Shown here: piece by piece, positions 35,044 to 44,268 of the stretch
Layout: each line of letters opens with the position of its first letter
How positions within the stretch are numbered: the stretch's first letter is position 1
NCBI GenBank assembly: GCA_963855995.1
Contig: OY979718.1
Coordinates: 59,188,564 to 59,252,563 of the forward strand
Origin: Muricea muricata
Lineage: Eukaryota; Cnidaria; Anthozoa; Malacalcyonacea; Plexauridae
DNA: 64,000 bases
Direction of reading: 5' to 3'
Made by a program: the position numbers and the translations under genes
Notes under the pieces: model-generated
Databases searched by the model: none
What the model was told of the DNA's origin: nothing
What the model saw: the letters and a program-made list of their open reading frames with translations, nothing else

Positions 35044-36114
35044 ATGGATAGTTATCTATCTAGTGTTTATTACAATACCAAACGTTCCGGAGGCTATGGT
35101 GGAGTAAACCGCCTGTATGATGACGTAAAGAAGGAGGGAAAATTTAAAATAAGTCGTAAACAAATTAAAGAATGGTTAATGAAACAAGATGCATACACAT
35201 TACATAAACCTGTTCGCCGCAACTTTAAAAGAAACCGTGTTGTCGTGGGAGGTATTGATCAACAGTGGCAGATGGACTTAGCGGACATGCAATCCATGCA
35301 AAAGTTTAACGATGGTTATAGATATTTACTAGTATGCATCGATGTCTTTTCAAAGTATGCTTGGGTAGTCCCATTGAAAAATAAAACAGGACCAAGTTTG
35401 GTCAATGCTTTCAAGGTCATTTTGTCTTCAGGACGCAAACCTGAAAAAATCATGACAGATCAAGGAACGGAGTTCCTAAACCACCATTTCCGAGCGCTAA
35501 TGCAAAAAGAAGACATCGAATTGTACAACACGTATAATGAAACCAAAGCTTCTATCGTGGAACGTTTAATACGTACGCTAAAAACAAAAATGTGGCGATA
35601 TTTTACAGCTAACAAAACGATGAGATACATTGACATACTGCCTGATTTAGTATATTCTTATAATTTTAGCGTTCATCGTAGTATTAAAATTAAGCCAGGT
35701 GATGTTACTACAGAGAACGAAAAGAAAATTTGGCATACTCTGTATGATCATAGTTCTCCCAAAAATGTAAAGTATAAGTTTAAGATCGGTGATCAAGTAA
35801 GAATTAGTAAGATAAAACGCAAGTTTGAAAAAGGGTACTTGCCAAATTTCTCTAAAGAAATTTTTACCATTAGTAAGCAAGTGCCTCGCGATCCTCCAGT
35901 GTATAAACTTAAAGATTACGACAACGAAGAGTTAAAGGGGACGTTTTACGACAAGGAATTGCAAAAAGTAACCAAGCAGGATGACGTTTACGAAGTAGAA
36001 AAGATCCTGAAAAAGCGTGGCAGGGGAGGAAATGTACAATATTTAGTAAAATGGTCAGGCTATCCAAGCAAATTTAATTCCTGGGTATCTGCTTCTGAAA
36101 TAAATAAGGTTTAA
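35044..36114 (+). CDS. INT: Polinton integrase with C-terminal chromodomain
   Basis: This 356-residue retroviral-type integrase cuts target DNA and joins the element ends, which yields the 6-bp duplication. Order: a Polinton-type lead (RSGGYGGVNRLYDDVKK, KPVRRNFKRNRVVV), then the catalytic core with Asp78 (WQMDLADM), Asp139 (MTDQGTEF) and Glu173 (SIVERLIRTLK). After it come an SH3-like DNA-binding part (~245-305) and a chromodomain (~313-356, VEKILKKRGRGGNVQYLVKW then SGY and W). The Asp-Glu spacing is 33 residues. The frame is intact. The chromodomain may steer integration to marked chromatin, as known for chromoviruses. It is followed after 52 bp by the minor capsid gene. Confidence 0.93.
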   Translation: MDSYLSSVYYNTKRSGGYGGVNRLYDDVKKEGKFKISRKQIKEWLMKQDAYTLHKPVRRNFKRNRVVVGGIDQQWQMDLADMQSMQKFNDGYRYLLVCIDVFSKYAWVVPLKNKTGPSLVNAFKVILSSGRKPEKIMTDQGTEFLNHHFRALMQKEDIELYNTYNETKASIVERLIRTLKTKMWRYFTANKTMRYIDILPDLVYSYNFSVHRSIKIKPGDVTTENEKKIWHTLYDHSSPKNVKYKFKIGDQVRISKIKRKFEKGYLPNFSKEIFTISKQVPRDPPVYKLKDYDNEELKGTFYDKELQKVTKQDDVYEVEKILKKRGRGGNVQYLVKWSGYPSKFNSWVSASEINKV

Positions 36115-36166
36115 AAACTAATGTGTACTGTGTGTGTTTTTCAATTGTACTATTATTACTTTCAAC

Positions 36167-36925
36167 ATGAGCGGAACACATTTTTACCTTACGCTCCCTA
36201 GTAATTCATCCCTGGGAGTTTTTCCCGATAACAAAACGACTAGTTATCGTGTAAAATTACCACAAACTATTGATTTGGAGGGAAACTGGGAAGTTGGCCT
36301 GTACTCTGTGTCCTATCCAAATACATGGTACACGTTACAGGACGGGTCCGACACGCATATTTTTTACATGGACACAAGTGGCGTGTTTCAACAGGCCATT
36401 ATCGATTATGGTTACTACCAATCAATGCAAGATCTTGTTAAAGCTGCTAATAAAGCATTAGCAAGGAATGTTAACGATAACATTAAGTTAACGTATAACA
36501 CTCTCAACGGAAAAGTGACAGTTCAGTTAAAAAAGGGGTACCAACTCGGCTTAATCGGTCGAATGTCTATTATCTTAGGGTTTGGGGATACTGATTTAAA
36601 AATCATCACAAAAACGACTGTTAGTCCTTACGTAACTGACTTAACGGTTGTATCGACGATTTATGTGTATTGCGATATTGTTGAGCCGCAGGTCGTCGGA
36701 GATACAAGTGCGCAATTACTGAAAAGCATTCCTGCTGAGGGAAAGTTTGGTGACGTCATTGCTAAAACGTTTACCAACATCCAGTATGTACCTGTCCAAA
36801 CCAAATCATTCGAGAACGTGGAGGTTCTTTTAAGGAATGACACGGGAGATCCAGTGCCATTTGAGCGCGGGAAGGTGATCATTACACTACACTTTAAGCA
36901 AAAAAGTTCACCTTACTTTCTGTAA
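36167..36925 (+). CDS. Penton-like minor capsid protein
   Basis: This 252-residue protein starts at the ATG of MSGTHFYLTLPSNSS. An upstream in-frame start at 36134 would add 11 hydrophobic residues, but the FYLTLPSN opening is where the family begins. The segment LEGNWEVGLYSVSYPNTWY is typical of the single-jelly-roll minor capsid protein (PX in older Polinton naming) that forms the vertices. It ends 2 bp before the next start, so a shared transcript is likely. Confidence 0.85.
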   Translation: MSGTHFYLTLPSNSSLGVFPDNKTTSYRVKLPQTIDLEGNWEVGLYSVSYPNTWYTLQDGSDTHIFYMDTSGVFQQAIIDYGYYQSMQDLVKAANKALARNVNDNIKLTYNTLNGKVTVQLKKGYQLGLIGRMSIILGFGDTDLKIITKTTVSPYVTDLTVVSTIYVYCDIVEPQVVGDTSAQLLKSIPAEGKFGDVIAKTFTNIQYVPVQTKSFENVEVLLRNDTGDPVPFERGKVIITLHFKQKSSPYFL

Positions 36926-36927
36926 AA

Positions 36928-37389
36928 ATGACTCAGAACAATCCGTACGTAAACTACTATCTCAATCAACAACAACAAGGTCATGGGATGTCTGTGTTCA
37001 GAGGCAGTCCATGGCAAATTGGACATGGGCAGGTGGGATTTGGTCTTGGTGGCCTATTTCGTAGCGTTGCAAGAGCGGTTATGCCGATGATCAAAAGGGG
37101 AGCAAACGCCCTTGGCAACATAGCATTGAATAGTGGGGCAAATTTTGTGGGTGATGTATTAGCCGGTAAAAATGCGAAGGAAGCCGCAAAAGCACGCATC
37201 CGGGAGGCGGCTGACGTGGCGAAAGAGAAAGCTATACAACGAGCAAACACTTATGCCCAAACAGGAAATGGAAAACGTGGAGCGGAAAAGGTTAGGAACA
37301 CAGGTAAAAAGAGAAAGGCATCACAGCCTGCTGGCAGAAACAAGCAGGCCAAGAAACGGAAAACATCTCCTTATAACATATTTGGTTAA
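36928..37389 (+). CDS. pX/pVI-like basic virion protein
   Basis: This 153-residue protein has a Gln/Gly-rich start with FRGSPWQIGHGQVGFGLGG, then an amphipathic hydrophobic segment (LFRSVARAVMPMIKRGANAL, ~48-67). The C-terminal half is very basic, with a KKRKASQPAGRNKQAKKRK-type tail. Such proteins lie between penton and major capsid genes in Polintons and adinto-like viruses, and resemble adenovirus pX/pVI in being basic and membrane-active or DNA-condensing (family-level inference). The gene is tightly packed, with 2 bp on each side. Confidence 0.65.
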   Translation: MTQNNPYVNYYLNQQQQGHGMSVFRGSPWQIGHGQVGFGLGGLFRSVARAVMPMIKRGANALGNIALNSGANFVGDVLAGKNAKEAAKARIREAADVAKEKAIQRANTYAQTGNGKRGAEKVRNTGKKRKASQPAGRNKQAKKRKTSPYNIFG

Positions 37390-37391
37390 AC

Positions 37392-38720
37392 ATGAATTTT
37401 GTACACTCCAAATCGCAGGAATGCAGCAAAAGCGAACTAGATCTATTTTCTGTGCCCCCAACACAAGTCAGTTTGGAGAAAGGGTACTGGATGGATCATC
37501 AGCCTGTGTCCAGTGTATCGGACGGTGGTCCAATCACATTCTTGTCCCCGGGCACTGAAGACTATGTCGATTTGTCTAAAACGATTCTTGTGGTGAGGGC
37601 AAAGGTAACAAAAGCGAATGGAGCAGATCTAGACGCAGACGAAAAGGTTGGTATTGTGAACAATTTTCTGCACAGTCTGTTCAAACAAGTCGATGTGTTC
37701 CTAAAAGAAAAGCAAGTAACTCAAGCAATGGGAACTTACGCATATCGTGCTTACCTCGAGACCCTTCTAAATTACGGTCCAGCGGCAAAGCAATCTCAAC
37801 TAACAGCTTCGATGTTCTACAAAGACACGGCTGGAAAAATGGATGTTGCCGATCCCACGTTGGCAGTGAACAATGCTAACTTGGGTCTTAAAACAAGATA
37901 CGGATTTAGTAAAGAAAGTGGAGTTATTGAAATGGCTGGGCCAGTATTTTGTGACATATTTATGACCGAACGCCTTTTACTAAGTTTTGTCGATTTAAAA
38001 GTCATTTTGAATCGTAATGGTAACGAATTTTGTTTGATGAGCTCTGTGGACGACGCTGATCACAAAGTAAAGCTGGTCGATGCTTATCTCAAATTACGAA
38101 AAGTAAAAGTAAGCCCTAGCATTTCGCTGGCTCACGAAGTTGCTTTGAAAAAGGGTCCTGCAATTTATCCCATTCGTCGAGTCGAGTGCAAAAGTTTTAT
38201 AATTCCAACAGGAAATCCCTCTCTCAGAAAAGATAACGTTTTCAACGGACTTGTACCGAAATCGTTTGTCATCTGCCTGGTAGAAAGTACAGCGTTTAAC
38301 GGTGCATACAAGAAAAACCCGTACAACTTTCAACATTTTGACGTGTCATCGGTTGGGATATCTGTAAATGGGGAAGATATGCCATTTAAGCCGTTGCAGC
38401 TATCCTTCGGTGCCAACCCTAGGTTTATCGAAGCTTTTTGTACACTGTTTTCTGGCACGGGAAAAATGTATTTTAACACCGGAAATGATATAAGTCGAGA
38501 CGAGTTCCCTAACGGTTATTCCATCTACGCCTTCGACCTGACAGCTGATATGTGCGGGTCGTCACCCCATTTTAACGTCGTGCAGAAAGGAAGTCTAACA
38601 GTTGACATTAAGTTCTCTGCTGCCCCAGGATCTGCCGTGAGTCTTGTATGCTACGGGGAATTTGAGAACCTAATTCAAATCGACTCCGAAAGAAACGTTG
38701 TTTACGACTACTCTGGCTAG
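37392..38720 (+). CDS. MCP: Double-jelly-roll major capsid protein
   Basis: This 442-residue protein is PY in older Polinton naming. Hallmarks seen: an N-terminal DLFSVPPTQVSLEKGYW, then FLSPGTEDYVDLSKTILVV, FLHSLFKQVDVFLKEKQVT and TYAYRAYLETLLNYG, and a C-terminal part with GYSIYAFDLTADM. These are the conserved landmarks of the hexon-type capsid protein of Polintons and related viruses. It trimerises to form the icosahedral shell. The frame is intact, and the stop codon directly abuts the protease ATG. Confidence 0.92.
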   Translation: MNFVHSKSQECSKSELDLFSVPPTQVSLEKGYWMDHQPVSSVSDGGPITFLSPGTEDYVDLSKTILVVRAKVTKANGADLDADEKVGIVNNFLHSLFKQVDVFLKEKQVTQAMGTYAYRAYLETLLNYGPAAKQSQLTASMFYKDTAGKMDVADPTLAVNNANLGLKTRYGFSKESGVIEMAGPVFCDIFMTERLLLSFVDLKVILNRNGNEFCLMSSVDDADHKVKLVDAYLKLRKVKVSPSISLAHEVALKKGPAIYPIRRVECKSFIIPTGNPSLRKDNVFNGLVPKSFVICLVESTAFNGAYKKNPYNFQHFDVSSVGISVNGEDMPFKPLQLSFGANPRFIEAFCTLFSGTGKMYFNTGNDISRDEFPNGYSIYAFDLTADMCGSSPHFNVVQKGSLTVDIKFSAAPGSAVSLVCYGEFENLIQIDSERNVVYDYSG

Positions 38721-39269
38721 ATGAACACTATTCAGATCACTCGTGCATTGAAACAGGATCCCCTGACAAGCAAAACGTTTTGTGGTGTCTTTCCTAGTGA
38801 TAAGCTGCCTCAAACAATCGAAAAATACCCGTGTGGGATCGTTGCGAATACAGACCCGAGCGATAAACCAGGTGAACACTGGATCGCGATGTTTATCTCA
38901 ATTGAACAGAAAGGGTCCTTAAAGAAGGGGTCCTTTTTTGACTCGTTGGGAAAACCGCCAGAATTTTACGGGACTTCGTTTACTAACTTTTTAAATAAAC
39001 ACTGTAACGAATGGGGATTTAATAGCCGTAAGCTGCAAAGCGATTGGTCAGCTGTTTGTGGGGAATATTGTTTGTTTTATTTATATCAAAGGTCACGGGG
39101 ACATAGCCTGAACAAAATTGCGCATGTTTTTAGTCCGACTTCAAATGGCAACGAGTGTTTGTGCGTCCTACTTCAAATTGATAAAGTCCGACTTCAAATC
39201 GCAACGAGTGTTAGTGTGTATATTCATATACTCATGTTGTTCTGCTCAATTAATTCTTTAATTTTATAA
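38721..39269 (+). CDS. PRO: Adenovirus-type cysteine protease with altered C-terminus
   Basis: This is the maturation protease (C5/Ulp1 fold) that trims capsid and core proteins. The catalytic residues are visible: His53 (GEHWIAMF), Asp74 (FFDSLGKPP), Gln106 (KLQSDWSAV) and Cys113 (AVCGEYCLFY), with spacing like the adenovirus enzyme. From about residue 138 the sequence stops resembling a protease: the DNA becomes a degenerate minisatellite (39130-40330) and the last ~40 residues (to FCSINSLIL) are its translation. The original C-terminal part of the fold is therefore lost or replaced, so activity is doubtful although the catalytic set is complete. Confidence 0.85.
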   Translation: MNTIQITRALKQDPLTSKTFCGVFPSDKLPQTIEKYPCGIVANTDPSDKPGEHWIAMFISIEQKGSLKKGSFFDSLGKPPEFYGTSFTNFLNKHCNEWGFNSRKLQSDWSAVCGEYCLFYLYQRSRGHSLNKIAHVFSPTSNGNECLCVLLQIDKVRLQIATSVSVYIHILMLFCSINSLIL

Positions 39270-40330
39270 AATGTTAGCTATAGACCCTAAAGTAAGCAAT
39301 ATTACTAACGTGTCACCTATAGACCCAACGAGTGTTTGTGTGTATACTGATATGCTCATGTTATTCTGCCCAATTAATTCTTTTGTAAAATGTTAGCAGT
39401 ACAGACTGCAAAGTAAGCAATATTACAAACGTGTCACCTTTAGAGCTTTAGACCCTAAAGTCTGACTTCAAATGGTGACAAATGTGTATGTCCACATGCA
39501 CATTTTACTAGGACTAGGATATATTGGCAATGCAATTGAAAATTACTGAATAAAGATGACACAATATCACCTAAAGATGAGAAATTTTAGCAGAATAAAC
39601 TATAAAAGACATCTATTTGCTTTCTTAAATTAAAGATTTTGCAGTGCAATGCATTATTCGGAAACTGTACAGCTACAATTTTAGTTGTGGGATTAACTAT
39701 TAAAGCACCATCTGGAGGACTCAAAGTTGTTCGGGTAGGGATTAAATATTCAAGTTTTGTGCAATTAATTTCTTTTAAAAAAGTCAGCTGTAGACCCCAA
39801 AGTAAAAGTATTACAAACACATCAGCTATAGGACCATCCATATAATCATGTTCTACCAAATTAATTTTTTTTTAAATGTCAGCTGTAGTCCCCAAAGTAA
39901 AAAACATTAATGAGGTTACGTAGTAACCAAGGTTAATATGTAAGGAACCAGCGTGTGATCTGGGTCTGAGTGACCCTCCTGCTGAGCTGGGTATATATAA
40001 TTTGTGGGAAATAGAGTGAGAAAAAAATTTTTTGTTTTGACTGACATATAGCCTAACTTTGTGCGTTAACTTACATCGAACTCAATTCGATGTGATAAAG
40101 TGCAAACGTTTCGGTGGTCAGGCCCTCGCTGTACAGATTCACATGACTCGGACCTGAATCCAAGTAACACAAATGCCAGACTTTAACTGACTGCATCTGC
40201 ACCTAACCATCCCCATGGGTAAGTATGGTGACGACAGATATTAACAAACACGTCAGCTATAGAACCATTCATATATTCATGTGTTCTGCCCAATTAATTT
40301 CTTTTATAAAATCAACCTGATGTCAGTAGA
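39130..40330. repeat. Degenerate minisatellite inside the Polinton
   Basis: Imperfect units of roughly 110-130 bp share GTGTGTATACTGATATGCTC-like, CAATTAATTCTTTT, GTTAGC...GACCC and AAAGTAAGCAATATTAC segments. They are clear at 39130-39450, then more diverged at 39720-39910 and 40240-40330. The array starts inside the protease frame. The part between 39910 and 40230 has no obvious unit. Confidence 0.6.
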
Positions 40331-41424
40331 GCCCCTCAGCACACATGTAAATTGGAAATGCCTTACATAAAAATATTAATTGATTCCACTTTTGAAATAC
40401 TTTATAATGACTTTTTATGTATGAAATATAAACATTTTCCCCATGACAGTTGCCCAAAATCACACTTGTTGCAACAAGTACATAATTTACTCAACTTTGC
40501 AAACATTTAATGAATAAAAGTATTGACTAATCTCACTTTTCAAATACTTTTTAAAGTAGCATTAACTTTCTATTTACAAAAAATAAACCATTTTCCATGT
40601 TGAGAAAAAATTATTGTGACAACATGAGTGGAAATTGGAAAAATGAGTTCAAATTCGGGAGCATTGTATGCCAAGCTTACCCTAACAAGTTACCCTAACA
40701 AGTTATTAGACAATAATGATGGCCATCAATGGAGACTACATGTTAAATAAATTTGGAACATCTACATGTTGCAGAAAAAATCACACAATGGACTATCATA
40801 AACTACCTAGAAATAATATTCCAAGAAAGAACTTATTTAACACCTTGAAGGACATATTTCCTTCATGACGTCTTGAAGACTGAAATAATAGCATGACTTC
40901 TATTCACGTTTAATGGCAATTTAGAATTATTATCGGCATCAAGAATCACATGACATTACACAAAGTAATGTAATTCACAGTGCACTATATGGCACGTTTT
41001 AACTGTCAACTATTTTAAACAAATTAAATTCATTCATGCAGTGTGACTGTGTTTCTATTAACTATGCTGTGGTAAAATTATGTTAAAAGATTAGTATAAT
41101 GAAGGCATAGGTCGTAAGGCAGCACTTTCCTTGCGATAGTAACTTCTAGTAATACGTTAATAAATGACGCCATGGTGTCTCAATTTGTCAAAAATCATTT
41201 TAAAGTAATTGATAATCGCTTGCATGTAAACCATAACCAGATTAGTAAAAAACGCATTTTGTAATATTTAGCATATCGTGAATAAATATTTATTTTTTTT
41301 ACTATATATCAGTTTATTATTATTTCGTATTAACGGGTACCCCTCCCACATAAAAATGACGACGGAAAATTGCAATTTCAATTTGGTTTATTGCCGTTAA
41401 GAAGTACTATACATATTTAGAATG
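40331..41424. other. Non-coding AT-rich stretch in the Polinton
   Basis: No open frame of note on either strand. A DNA polymerase B gene of 3 kb or more would be expected somewhere in a complete Polinton, and no trace of one is visible here. Confidence 0.5.
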
Positions 41425-42168
41425 TTAATAATTAAGCCAGCGTTTTGAAGTTTTTTCTTGCTTTTCCGTATCTTTATGTCTTTTTACCAAGGTTTGAAAA
41501 TATTTTAATGGACTGCCAATTCGAGGGCTGCTACTGCTGCTATCAGGCACATCCTCCCCAGATCCACTGTCAATTTGAGCCTCTTTCCACTTGTCTTCAT
41601 TCCGTACTATGTCTCGAGGCATATTAATTTTTCTTAGTGCTCGAAAAAATTGCCTTGACCCGACAGGATTAAAATTTTTTCTTCCTCTGACAGCGTCGCT
41701 GATCAAATCTGAAATATTAGAGTGGGGGATGTCCACACCATCAAGGCTGACTCTACCCGTTTCATCCCACGAAATAACATCGGGCCTTGCTTTCAAACGG
41801 TTTAAAAGTGCAACGGCTCTTGTACGCATTGTTTTAGGAATATTTTCCACAATAACCGAATCTGAAAGTTGTGCTTTTTCTCCGGGCAAAGCCAGCTCTT
41901 TATTTCCTATCTCACTATTGGGTAATATCCGAACTGTAGGGATCGTATTGTCTTTCTGATGCTTCAAATCTAGATAACGTTCCAAATTTGCGTGATACAG
42001 TTTCTTTTTTTCATCATCATTTAGATCTTCACGATAAAGAAGTTTTGACATGTCGGCATCTTTTTGCATCATGTTACTAACAATCGGGGAGGTCTCCATT
42101 TTTTGCTTTTGTTCAAATCTGTTGAACACGTCCTCGGGTACAAGAATCATTTTTTTAACACTTTTCAT
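41425..42168 (-). CDS. Conserved Polinton protein of unknown function (247 aa)
   Basis: The N-terminus KKMILVPEDVFNRFEQKQ, a charged helical part (DLNDDEKKKLYHANLERYL) and a later WDETGRVSLDGVDIPHSNIS with DLISDAVRGR define a protein family that recurs in Polintons and related animal elements. Its function is not known to me. The C-terminus is Ser/Lys-rich. The start ATG overlaps the stop of the upstream gene by 4 bp (42165-42168), so the two are probably translated from one RNA. Confidence 0.65.
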   Translation of the reverse strand: MKSVKKMILVPEDVFNRFEQKQKMETSPIVSNMMQKDADMSKLLYREDLNDDEKKKLYHANLERYLDLKHQKDNTIPTVRILPNSEIGNKELALPGEKAQLSDSVIVENIPKTMRTRAVALLNRLKARPDVISWDETGRVSLDGVDIPHSNISDLISDAVRGRKNFNPVGSRQFFRALRKINMPRDIVRNEDKWKEAQIDSGSGEDVPDSSSSSPRIGSPLKYFQTLVKRHKDTEKQEKTSKRWLNY

Positions 42169-42503
42169 TCTGTTAACAAGCTAGTTAACACAGTTAAAAC
42201 AGGTGGTAAAAGCGCTGCTAACAAATTTCCCCCACCTTTCTGCTGAGTCAACAAGCGTTGTTTCTTTACGCGTGAAACCTTTTTGTTTGCCAAGTCTCTA
42301 AGGTGTTTCTTGTATCGTGACAAATGTTGTTTCTGCCTCTTCGTCAGGGGAACTGTCCCTTTTAAGACGTTGTGACAGCATTCACAAATGCTCAATACAA
42401 GGTTGCTTGGCCCATGTTCTATAAGAACTTTTCGTACTTTAGGTTTACACTTTGCAAGTATTTGCAAGTAAGGCAAACTACCTCTCATCCTCTTTGACAT
42501 CAT
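42165..42503 (-). CDS. Small basic conserved Polinton protein with amphipathic tail
   Basis: This 112-residue protein has ICECCHNVLKGTVPLTKRQK, a Lys/Arg-rich middle and a C-terminal QQKGGGNLLAALLPPVLTVL hydrophobic segment. This ECxxNVLKG...GG..L..LLP layout recurs in metazoan Polintons. By composition it may be a membrane-lytic or core protein like adenovirus pVI/pX, which is an inference. A TATAAAA lies 35 bp upstream. Confidence 0.6.
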   Translation of the reverse strand: MMSKRMRGSLPYLQILAKCKPKVRKVLIEHGPSNLVLSICECCHNVLKGTVPLTKRQKQHLSRYKKHLRDLANKKVSRVKKQRLLTQQKGGGNLLAALLPPVLTVLTSLLTE

Positions 42504-42537
42504 GTGACAAATAAACTGAATTGCCTGAAAAGCATGA

Positions 42538-42544
42538 TTTTATA
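42538..42544 (-). promoter_or_regulatory. TATA box of the right minus-strand pair
   Basis: TATAAAA on the minus strand, 35 bp before the ATG at 42503. Its spacing matches that at 34477-34483. Confidence 0.5.
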
Positions 42545-42888
42545 ACTCGCTAATGGATAAAAGTAAACAAACGCCTTATCTGACACCTCACCCCCTTTAT
42601 GCAATTTGAAAACATTTAGGAATAGTTCTCTGTATGTGCAGACGTAATTTACACAAAAGCAGGTGAATAGTCATTGATAAATCCTTGAAACAGTTCACAT
42701 GAGCCCTACGGTTACGTCTATGAGCTCCTCAGGCTCAAGCACAGATATTTACTTGACAACTAGTGTATAATAACAAACATAGCAATGGGGTTTTTTATAT
42801 TTTTATATTCTGGATGTTATAACTTTTACATTTTGTTGGGTTGCGTAAAGGATTTAAATAATAATAATTACATTACATAGAAAGTCAC
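42545..42888. other. Intergenic stretch in the Polinton
   Basis: No gene visible. It separates the ATPase remnant from the next minus-strand transcription unit and probably holds its promoter. Confidence 0.4.
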
Positions 42889-43535
42889 TTATGCGTTTCG
42901 CATAACGTAAACAATATGTCTCTCGTTGGGCAAAATGTTTGTTCGCAATCTCATATCCGCGGGCGTTAATTGATGGAGATCCAGCAAAAGATAGCCGTAT
43001 ATGGTCTTTTCGTAGCATCGTTATATCATTCAAGCAAATAGTCGACATTCTTTGGGTACATTTGACGAGCCAATGTTGTAATTCCAAGTGAATCACGCGG
43101 ATTTCGAAATATCAACATGTAATGCGCATTTAAACTGAGCGTTCGCGAAAGTTTACCAGGCGGAAATAGGTTTTGAGTAAGAAATAAAACCGTTATCCCA
43201 CGATGATGAGAGCCACGAGTAAAAAGGTCAACCACGCGTTGATCGTTTGAGCACTGGGACATTAAATCGTCCAAAATTACCATTGAGCTATCGTGAGCAT
43301 CTGTCATATCATATAAATCGTTTGGAAATCCCTCCACAAACTGTATGTTTGGTACAGTTTCTGATAGCTCGGCAAATTCTTTCTGATACACGCCATACGA
43401 ATATATTATCTAAGAGGGTATCGATGAAAATAAATATTCAAGGTTACGTAACATGGAACGAAGAAAGAAAGACTTTCCGCTTTGACTTGCACCGCAGATA
43501 TAAAAATTAGCAGGCGTCCTAAATCTCACATCCAT
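42889..43535 (-). pseudogene. ATP: Packaging ATPase (FtsK/HerA type), broken
   Basis: This is the genome-packaging ATPase of Polintons. The Walker A motif CGASQSGKSFF is encoded near 43490, Walker B SMVILDDLMS near 43270, and LFLTQNLFPPGK further on. The frame is broken three times: an in-frame TAG at 43410-43412 between Walker A and B, an in-frame TGA at 43026-43028, and a one-base frame shift near 42991-43002. Remnants of the C-terminus can be followed in the shifted frame to a stop at 42889-42891. The probable ATG is at 43533-43535. The product cannot work as encoded. Confidence 0.85.
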
Positions 43536-43587
43536 CGGGCTCACAAGGAAGACATGTACTGAATTTTATTTCGCAAACCTCTAAGTT

Positions 43588-43938
43588 TTATGACGAAAAC
43601 AAGCGTTGAAAAATAGACATTATTTTGTCAAAAAAACTTTCTTCGATCTTGAACTTAGCAAAATCAAAGTTCCTCAAACGTTTAGCAACTAACTGTACAG
43701 CTACACGTGCCTCATCTCCAGAAACTTTCGTTAAATAAACCAGTGTTAAATAAGCCATGGCACGACCAAAATTGACTACGTCGATTTCGTAAAAAATAGT
43801 CACAAGATCAGGACAGCGTGAAACTATTGACTGATATATGTCTCCATGCTTGTCAAGTAGATAGTTCACATGATGCGATAACGTTCGCATATCAATATCT
43901 ACGTTATTTTTTTGAAGCTCGTCCAAAATTACTTCCAT
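43588..43938 (-). CDS. Bcl-2-like protein (BH3/BH1/BH2-like motifs)
   Basis: The frame from the ATG at 43936-43938 gives 116 residues, probably all-helical. Three motifs occur in Bcl-2 family order: a BH3-like L28-DKH-G32-D33 (LDKHGD), a BH1-like V-N56-F-G58-R59-AMAYL (compare the NWGR core), and a BH2-like aromatic helix SFFDKIMSIF at ~101-110. The distance from BH3 to BH1 (~25 residues) is slightly shorter than in cellular members. It lacks an N-terminal BH4 helix and a C-terminal anchor. Its start is 31 bp from the right terminal repeat, so its promoter must lie in the repeat. Viruses use such proteins to delay host-cell death. Function here is inferred; a chance likeness is possible. Confidence 0.5.
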   Translation of the reverse strand: MEVILDELQKNNVDIDMRTLSHHVNYLLDKHGDIYQSIVSRCPDLVTIFYEIDVVNFGRAMAYLTLVYLTKVSGDEARVAVQLVAKRLRNFDFAKFKIEESFFDKIMSIFQRLFSS

Positions 43939-43968
43939 TTCCCCCTCAAACACAGACCAAAACGAGAA

Positions 43969-44268
43969 TGTGGAAGTACAAATCTTGCTAGACTAGCTAA
44001 TCATCTTGACCAAGTACATGGAATGGATACGAAAGAACGGGCTAAGTGGTTAAAGTGGGGCAAACTCGGTATTTGTGTATCTCAACAGAGGGAACAACCA
44101 GAGGAATTCAACATGGAGAAAAGTTTGGAAAAACTATTAAAGCGACAACAAGAAATGGAAAGAAAATTTAATGCTTACTTACAAGCTGCCGAAGTAAAGA
44201 AGGACCACAGTAGCAAAGGAGAACATTTTGTCTCTGGGAAGGGCAAAAATAAATGGATAAAATATTAA
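43969..44268 (+). pseudogene. Zinc-finger gene, right copy truncated at the repeat border
   Basis: The frame matches the left copy from CGSTNLARLANHLDQVHG to the end. The start codon and the first Cys of the finger lie beyond the repeat border and are replaced by unrelated sequence that overlaps the Bcl-2-like gene on the other strand. Only an internal Met (HGMDTKER) could start it. The finger cannot form as in the left copy. Confidence 0.65.

Noticed and set aside
40080-40120. GCAAACGTTTCGGTGGTCAGG as a third hammerhead-like core
   Set aside because: It has a GAAAC but no CTGATGA strand in reach, so the core cannot form.
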